Assembly: GCF_051622035.1 (NCBI RefSeq)
Contig: NC_135359.1
Coordinates: 18,375,501 to 18,439,500, forward strand
Direction: 5' to 3'
From: Arctopsyche grandis
Lineage: Eukaryota; Arthropoda; Insecta; Trichoptera; Hydropsychidae
Length of the DNA: 64,000 nt
The notes below the pieces were generated by a model that was not told the origin of the DNA, made no database searches, and worked only from the letters and a program-made list of their open reading frames with translations. Positions within the stretch are counted from its first letter, which is position 1; each line of letters starts with the position of its first letter. This document shows, one piece after another, positions 58,560 to 64,000 of the stretch. The position numbers and the translations under genes were made by a program.

Positions 58560-60110
58560 TATGTATGTGTATGTACTTACTATATCGGAAAATGTAATCA
58601 GATCAGTTAAAATTTTAATGTCAACAGTCAAGTGAATGTTTGTGTGAGGTTCGAATGCTGGAATTTCTCTATATGTACATGTACATATGTATGTAACGCG
58701 AAGAGAAAAATTGACCAAGGGAAAACTAGATCACATAATAATGAACGAGCGATAAATCTATAATCATGTGAACACAGCTAAAAATATATCCATTATTTTC
58801 TTGTCTATCTAAATAAATCGGCTTGAATTTATAACTTGTCATTATTAATTTACATCCGCGCCGTTAGAATGCTGTCCAAAGCCGAGTCCAAAGCCCAAGT
58901 CCACAAATTCGATTCGAAAAAAATCGATAATCGCCGACGCGAAACTTGCACACGCGTTTAAATTGATATAAAATTTATATGTGTTTATTTTTATGCAATT
59001 TCACATTTAACCTTTCGGCTGCCATTCGCAGAAATGACAGTTCGAAACACGGTCGAGACGAGAACAACAGAAGTGGTTCTATAAACGTACAATAATTCGA
59101 CGACCTCGCGTGCCTTTGGTGACCTCTCGCCGACTTTTCACCTGGTTGGGAACACCTGACCCCGATTCCTTCTATATTGCTCATTAAATTTATTTTGCCA
59201 ACAAAGGTGCGCGCAATCGGCGCGCTTACCCACGCAATTATTATTTTTAAAAACACATACATACCTACAAATAAATTTAATTAAATAACCTCCATTGTGG
59301 AAACGCATTGCGAATTGACTGTTATAACATTTTTGGAATATTCGCAATCGATAGTAATTTTTTAATCTTCCCTCGAGAATCTGCGCGATACGATCGTTCG
59401 TTGCGTAAAAGTGTTTTGTTAATATTTCAAGGCGGAAAAAATGCTCCAAATTAATTCGTCATTTTGTACGTTTGTTCTGATTGCGTTCACGACTGCTTAA
59501 AGTTAAAGAATAAACTTTCCGGTAGTTAAGTAACGATCAAACAACGCTTGTTTGCCTTTGTCATTGTTGATTGTTGACAAAAAGCCGTTCTTATCCGTTC
59601 TCAATCGATTGTCGAATTTCAGCAGTGAGGAATGCGTAATGATTATTAACTAAAAATATAGTAACTCTAAATTTATCTCAGATATTGTAACGTCTCTATG
59701 CTAAAAGCTCATCAATTGTTTGCGTATGTTGCACATTAACGAGAATTTTTCACAATTTGCACTTGCGTCATCGTTCGGATTGCATTAAAAAAATTTAGAA
59801 GTCACGATTTTCACTGCTTTTTTTTCTCACGAGTTTAATAAATATGTACTATTTTTGTACATTTCGTGCTAAACTGCGAATAAAAAAAAAATAACAGTTG
59901 AATTTTAATTGTATTCACCTCCGGGCTTCGATCCAATGACTGACATGTTTATTGACGTGTCAATGGTTGAAATTCATGAATAGTACGATTCAATCTTCAC
60001 ATTCTCAGTCGATGATGAAATGCTGTATTTTTGATAATTCCAGAATTTAAAAAAATTACATAATTCGTAATTTTTAATCATTGAGATTTTTTCATAACCA
60101 ATATTAGATA
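58560..60110. other. Intergenic or intronic, nothing recognised
   Basis: No supported frame. TGGATCGAAGCCCGGAG (minus strand near 59930) resembles a tRNA B-box but has no matching A-box. Confidence 0.4.
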
Positions 60111-60117
60111 ATTCGAA

Positions 60118-60365
60118 CTCGAAATTTTGACTGATTTGAACTCAGAATCGATCACTGATCACGTTTTCATGATCTAGATAAAATGTGCGTGTGTGTGTGT
60201 GTGTCTGTGTATTTTGGGGATATTTCGAAGACCGTTAGTCCTATCGAACTGAAACTCTGTATCAGATACTGAAATGCCTATCGATACAGCGTAATTTTCT
60301 TTCAAATTTTTAAATTGACCTGCAATGGTACCTCCCTTTATAAGTATCCTCTCTTATATTTTATA
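60118..60365 (-). mobile_element. ACCGGAAGT-family repeat, copy 4 (end fragment)
   Basis: Matches the right-end portion of the 33.4-kb element (AATCGATCACTGATCACGTT, ACCGTTAGTCCTATCGAACT, ATGGTACCTCCC). The ACCGGAAGT block here is mutated (TTGACCTGCAATGG). A (GT)n run interrupts it at 60188-60212. Confidence 0.65.
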
Positions 60366-60370
60366 TATAA

Positions 60371-60770
60371 ACTAGCTTTATTACCCGGCTTCGCTCGGTA
60401 TTTGTAATATAAACCGCTTAAACATGACTAATCTAATAGTAAATATTTTATTAAATTTATTTGAATAGTTTTATTTGATATAAATTTATTTGAATACTCA
60501 TTTGTTTTTTTTATTAAATTGATTGTCACGAACAAACAAACATATATAGTAAATCTCTTATAAAAAAATATATGTACACCCCCGTGGTCTGCGCCCCCTA
60601 GGGCTCTGCCCTCGGCGCCTACGCCCCCGGGAACTTCGAATCCTTTGAATCGGAAAAAGCGAATTATTTGTTCGATGACATCCGAACAATAGACTGTCGA
60701 CTATTAATTAAATAGGCGAAAAATACATACATAGGTACATACATACATACATACAAACATACATACGAAC
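60371..60770 (+). repeat. Dispersed repeat with CCCGGCTTCGCTC start
   Basis: Starts ACTAGCTTTATTACCCGGCT and includes an unusually GC-rich island (GTCTGCGCCCCCTAGGGCTC ... TACGCCCCCGGGAAC at ~60585-60635), then a (CATA)n stretch and ACATACGAACAAACTTTAGT. Similar modules are common at ends of arthropod repeats; the class is unknown. No coding sequence. Confidence 0.5.
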
Positions 60771-61079
60771 AAACTTTAGTGTTTTATATGTAAGATTGTT
60801 CCATATCAAAAAGATCGAACCAAAAATATCCCCTTTTTCCCATCTGCCTATTTAAAATAATCAACAATATATGTATACGTTTGACAACGTCATATTTAAT
60901 TTTGAATGTGTGCGTAGATGAATAAAAAACGAAGCATAATACGACTACATATACATTTATGCAAAACTTCACAACGAGTGCGTTTCTAAAGATCTCCGGT
61001 CAACTTCTGCGAGCAACTCTGAGAACTTTACTTCGAGACTTGATCTGGAACTGTCAGTTCTTTTAAATTCCCATTTCAC

Positions 61080-61520
61080 GCACTCAGCGCTCTTCCCATT
61101 TCCTCTTGCTCTCGTTCGGAGACAAGTTTGCAAAGTGGAACTGAAGTTGGCAACGACAAGTGGTCGTCTGTCTGTAGGTGCAACGCAGTCTCTCGCGGAA
61201 GATGGCTCTGCCCAACCCGAAAAGCCTACTAGTGTAACGGTTAAACCGGTGTCTTCAGCCCGAGTGCCGGATGACGCGTGCCTCAAATGAGAACTTGTGC
61301 CACGGTGTAAACCGTGTCACCGGGACACGCAATCTTCGACCACTGATAATCGCATACACGTTGTTTACTCATCTCTCCTTCAGCCTCCCACACTGCAAGT
61401 GTTGCACGACGCTCCGTTGCTCACTTTTGGTTTCGAAATTTCGCATTGTGGGATTTAATTGTCAAAAGTACGGAATGCGACTCCTTGCGGTCTCGTTTTT
61501 TCGACAGCGGCGCTGAGAAA
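61080..61520. other. GC-rich island without recognised coding
   Basis: The region is clearly richer in G+C and CpG than its surroundings (GTCTCTCGCGGAAGATGGCTC, GTGCCACGGTGTAAACCGTG). Open frames on both strands read as non-protein-like. It lies 2.2 kb upstream of the PTB exon, and could be that gene's promoter or untranslated first exon. Function inferred only. Confidence 0.35.
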
Positions 61521-61757
61521 ACAAATTAACGATGAGATACATACATCTCAAGTGGGCCAAGTGTTTGTACAAAAAAGTAAACAAGCGATTTTGAGCTGGG
61601 ACTGCAAGGCCACTTTGCAATATCAATTCGCACCGAAATATTTATTATTTCGTATTACATAGCTTACTACCAGATAAAACGAAACCGATTAGAACTCCTT
61701 GATTCCGTATAAAATTTTCCGGCATAGTTTCCAGCATAGTTATTTTATTTTTACATA

Positions 61758-62165
61758 CCAGGGAAAGCTTGACAGGAATACCCCAATGCGTCTTCCTGGA
61801 CAATTAATAACAATGCAGCATTTTTATTACATAAATCACTGTATTTCGAAATAGCTGAAGAGCACGAAATTAACAATTAATTAAATAATTAATCCATTGA
61901 GACATCTATAGATTTTAGACTTGTGTGTAAATTTTTACAAATTGTACATACATAATACAGAAGATTTGTGACAACTGATAGGAAGATTATTTTGCCAATT
62001 TTAAGGAACCGTTTCAACAATGATCAGATAAAATTGGCAAACTCTGATAATAAACGATCGACTTGAACTCACAAACACCCAATTCTGATCGGCAGTATAG
62101 CGGGCACTAACCCAATAATCACTTGGTGCTAAATATACACGCTCCCACTGAACCATACTGCTGGC
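61758..62165 (-). mobile_element. tRNA-derived SINE, near full length
   Basis: Closest relative of the 12.4-kb copy. The minus strand starts GCCAGCAGTATGGTTCAGTG, has a weakened B-box (GGGTTAGTGCCCG), the body GAGTTTGCCAATTTTATCTG, and the tail CCAGGAAGACGCATTGGGG. Three tandem copies of a ~28-bp motif (TGCGTAGAGCATATTAA) follow at 62190-62240. Confidence 0.7.
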
Positions 62166-62239
62166 TAATGGTAGAGCATATTAACAATGCGTAGAGCATA
62201 TTAATTGTTATATCGATGCGTAGAGCATATTAACTGTTA

Positions 62240-63640
62240 CAATTAGTAGGAGAAATGCTATAGTCGTTGGCCACTTGAATTGCAATGTATTTCTATCAGT
62301 TATTGAAGTCCAAGCTGGAAGTCACAAACGCACGCTTCATAAATCTATTTCACATATCACGAGTTCCAAATTTGATCAATTGTGACGGACACGAGTGAAT
62401 AAAATGTTATTAAAAGTACATCAAAGTATAGATATTTAACAATAAAAACGATGATATTTTAATAGTTTTTCGGAGAATATTAAAATCGTGAATGTCTAGG
62501 CAGATCTTCAAATGGCTACGCTGTGCGACGGTGCTATTGTTTACTACTAACATTATTGTGGTCTAATCGAAGGCTTTTTTGATAAATTTTTGATTGAATA
62601 TTACTCAAAAAGGTATGATCTAATATATCTGATTAAAATTTTACCAAAAATATAAGAAATTTTGGCTAGAATATCAACCATCGAGTTTGATAATCAAGGT
62701 TTTTAAAGTATGTATGTATACCTCCACTCAACTCCGAAATTAATTTAATTCATTTTGAATTATTAATTTATAAGAAACTACAAAACTTGGCTGCCACAAA
62801 TTGGCACAGTCTTCATTTTTTGCGGTAAATTTGTATCTTTATTTTGTGAATTGTTAAACCGATAAACAAATTTTGACCTTTTTTGTATCATCATTAAAAC
62901 GTAACTATTCTAATAGATTTTTCTCACTGAATACGAATATGATAATTAAATAAATATTTTCAACACGAATACGAATACAATAATTAAATATATATATAAT
63001 CAATCAGATGTGTAAACTCAATTCTGAACGGAAATAAACTACCACTTCCGGTCCATGAGTTTGTATTAAAATCTCACAATATCTGAATAAATTATTATGT
63101 CAATGCATCGAAAATAAATTTTCAGCTTCTTGTGTGCTACAGTTTTTGAAATATAGCTTTTTTTAAAACAAAGTTATACACATCTGCCAACAGTTACACT
63201 GTGCGTCGAGGGTATAACATGTAATGTCATAGAATTCTAAGTTTTTAACATTTAAATCAACAACTTTGGCATGGTCATTGACTATGTTTGCGTTTCTAAT
63301 ATCACGTATAGTCCAACACAAATATCAAGTATATCTTAATTTTGATTTTTTTTATAGGTTAAGTTTTTTTTATTACAACTTCTAGCATAAGTGCTTTTCA
63401 GACACTACAGAGCATTTCTAGTGTGTGCCATTTGGGGAAATATCTTGGAACGGATATTTTTCCTAGTAGTTTCACAATTCCGTATAGAAAAGACAAACAC
63501 AAGTGAAATTTACATAGAGAGCTAGAAATTGTATTCTGAATGCCAATCTGTGTATTGATCAAATAAATTCGAACCATTCTGTAAATTGTATTATAGTATG
63601 AAGTAGTTAAATAAATATTTCTAAGATTCGTTTGATTTTG
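62240..63640. other. Upstream of PTB exon, mostly unassigned
   Basis: AT-rich. One ACTTCCGGTCC block at ~63044 recalls the ACCGGAAGT repeat family, but the surrounding sequence does not align by eye. Probable intron of the PTB-domain gene. Confidence 0.4.
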
Positions 63641-63646
63641 TTACAG

Positions 63647-63876
63647 GATGCTGCAGTGCTCGAGCGCTGGATGATCGTGCGGTGACAAAGATTTGAACAA
63701 GATAAACGACAACAACGACAATGTTGGCTAAACGGGACGTGAAGAAGTCCTACTATGTGTGGTTCCTCGGGGCACAGGAGGCACGATCAGCTCGTGGCAC
63801 ACGGCATGCCCTAGCATCCCTGGCACGCCTCGAACGACGAGCGCACGACCTAGACCCATTCAAAGTCACACTACAG
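63647..63876 (+). CDS. 5' exon of probable PTB-domain protein (coding from 63721)
   Basis: The exon runs from an acceptor (GATTTTGTTACAG|GAT) to a donor (CTACAG|GTAAAT). The coding part starts at ATG 63721, preceded by in-frame TAA and TGA, and encodes 52 residues: MLAKRDVKKSYYVWFLGAQE, ARSARGTRHALASLARLERR, AHDLDPFKVTLQ. The pattern Y-x-V-x-(F/Y)-L-G-A...R-G...A...L...K-V-x-L-Q matches the first strand, helix and second strand of phosphotyrosine-binding (PTB/PID) domains. The rest of the domain must lie beyond the window. An untranslated upstream exon is implied. GC content is far above background. Which PTB family it is remains open. Confidence 0.65.
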
Positions 63877-64000
63877 GTAAATTACTGCCGAAAGTGATGT
63901 ATATTTCCATATTTTCAATCTATACCTATTGCATGTCGACGAAAATTTGATAACTTTTTGAGCTTGACTAAAACTGGTTTAAAGACCGAGTAAAAAAGCT

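Noticed and set aside
60969-61286. 105-residue minus-strand frame in the GC-rich island
   Set aside because: No recognisable motif or splice context, and the opposite strand is equally open; the region looks like promoter or untranslated sequence.
1-64000. CRISPR arrays, bacterial operons, integrons or phage modules
   Set aside because: All repeats seen are eukaryotic simple repeats or transposons, and genes are intron-split.

Overview
This window looks like AT-rich nuclear DNA from an insect. The evidence is multi-exon genes with GT-AG introns, two proteins typical of animals (rabphilin and a RILP-like protein), abundant CATACATATGTA-type simple repeats, and insect-type transposon relics (jockey-like, RTE-like and CR1/Rex-like LINEs, hAT, piggyBac-like, Mutator-like, tRNA-derived SINEs). 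I cannot fix the order (Diptera, Trichoptera/Lepidoptera or other). There is no sign of bacterial or plasmid organisation.

Layout. 0.3-2.1 kb: an array of ~123-bp tandem repeats carrying two long palindromic elements and a Mutator-like foldback. 2.9-4.3 kb: a jockey-like LINE relic split by a hAT element. 4.6-22.9 kb, minus strand: the whole coding region of a rabphilin gene (Rph), eight exons and about 600 aa, from a start at 22830 to a stop at 4645. Its introns hold a piggyBac-like deletion derivative, a hAT MITE, SINEs and an RTE relic. 22.9-31.3 kb: the divergent intergenic region, filled with LINE relics, a third palindromic element, a TTAA-flanked MITE and a second Mutator-like foldback. 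31.3-35.8 kb, plus strand: a RILP-like gene with seven exons and two possible 3' reading frames. 36-47 kb: intergenic, with an element rich in ACCGGAAGT motifs, LINE tails and hAT relics. 47.8-57.1 kb, plus strand: two compatible exons of a gene I do not recognise. 63.65-63.88 kb, plus strand: the start of a probable PTB-domain protein that runs out of the window.

How the genes relate. Rph (family role: Rab3/Rab27 effector on secretory vesicles, with two C2 domains) and the RILP-like gene (family role: Rab effector in endolysosomal and ciliary trafficking) are head-to-head neighbours, so the locus is a pair of Rab effectors with separate promoters about 8.4 kb apart. The Rph 5' end has an Inr plus DPE-like arrangement; the RILP-like gene has a DRE motif directly beside a transposon insertion.

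Most notable: (i) two in-frame downstream acceptors in the last RILP-like exon that would replace a short C-terminus with a ~295-residue acidic/serine-rich tail ending in a membrane-anchor-like segment; (ii) a palindromic Mutator-like family with perfect 9-bp target duplications at both loci, one abutting the RILP-like promoter motif; (iii) a repeat family carrying many copies of the ETS consensus ACCGGAAGT, in opposite orientations inside and downstream of the RILP-like gene. All boundaries come from reading by eye; no database search or transcript data was available.
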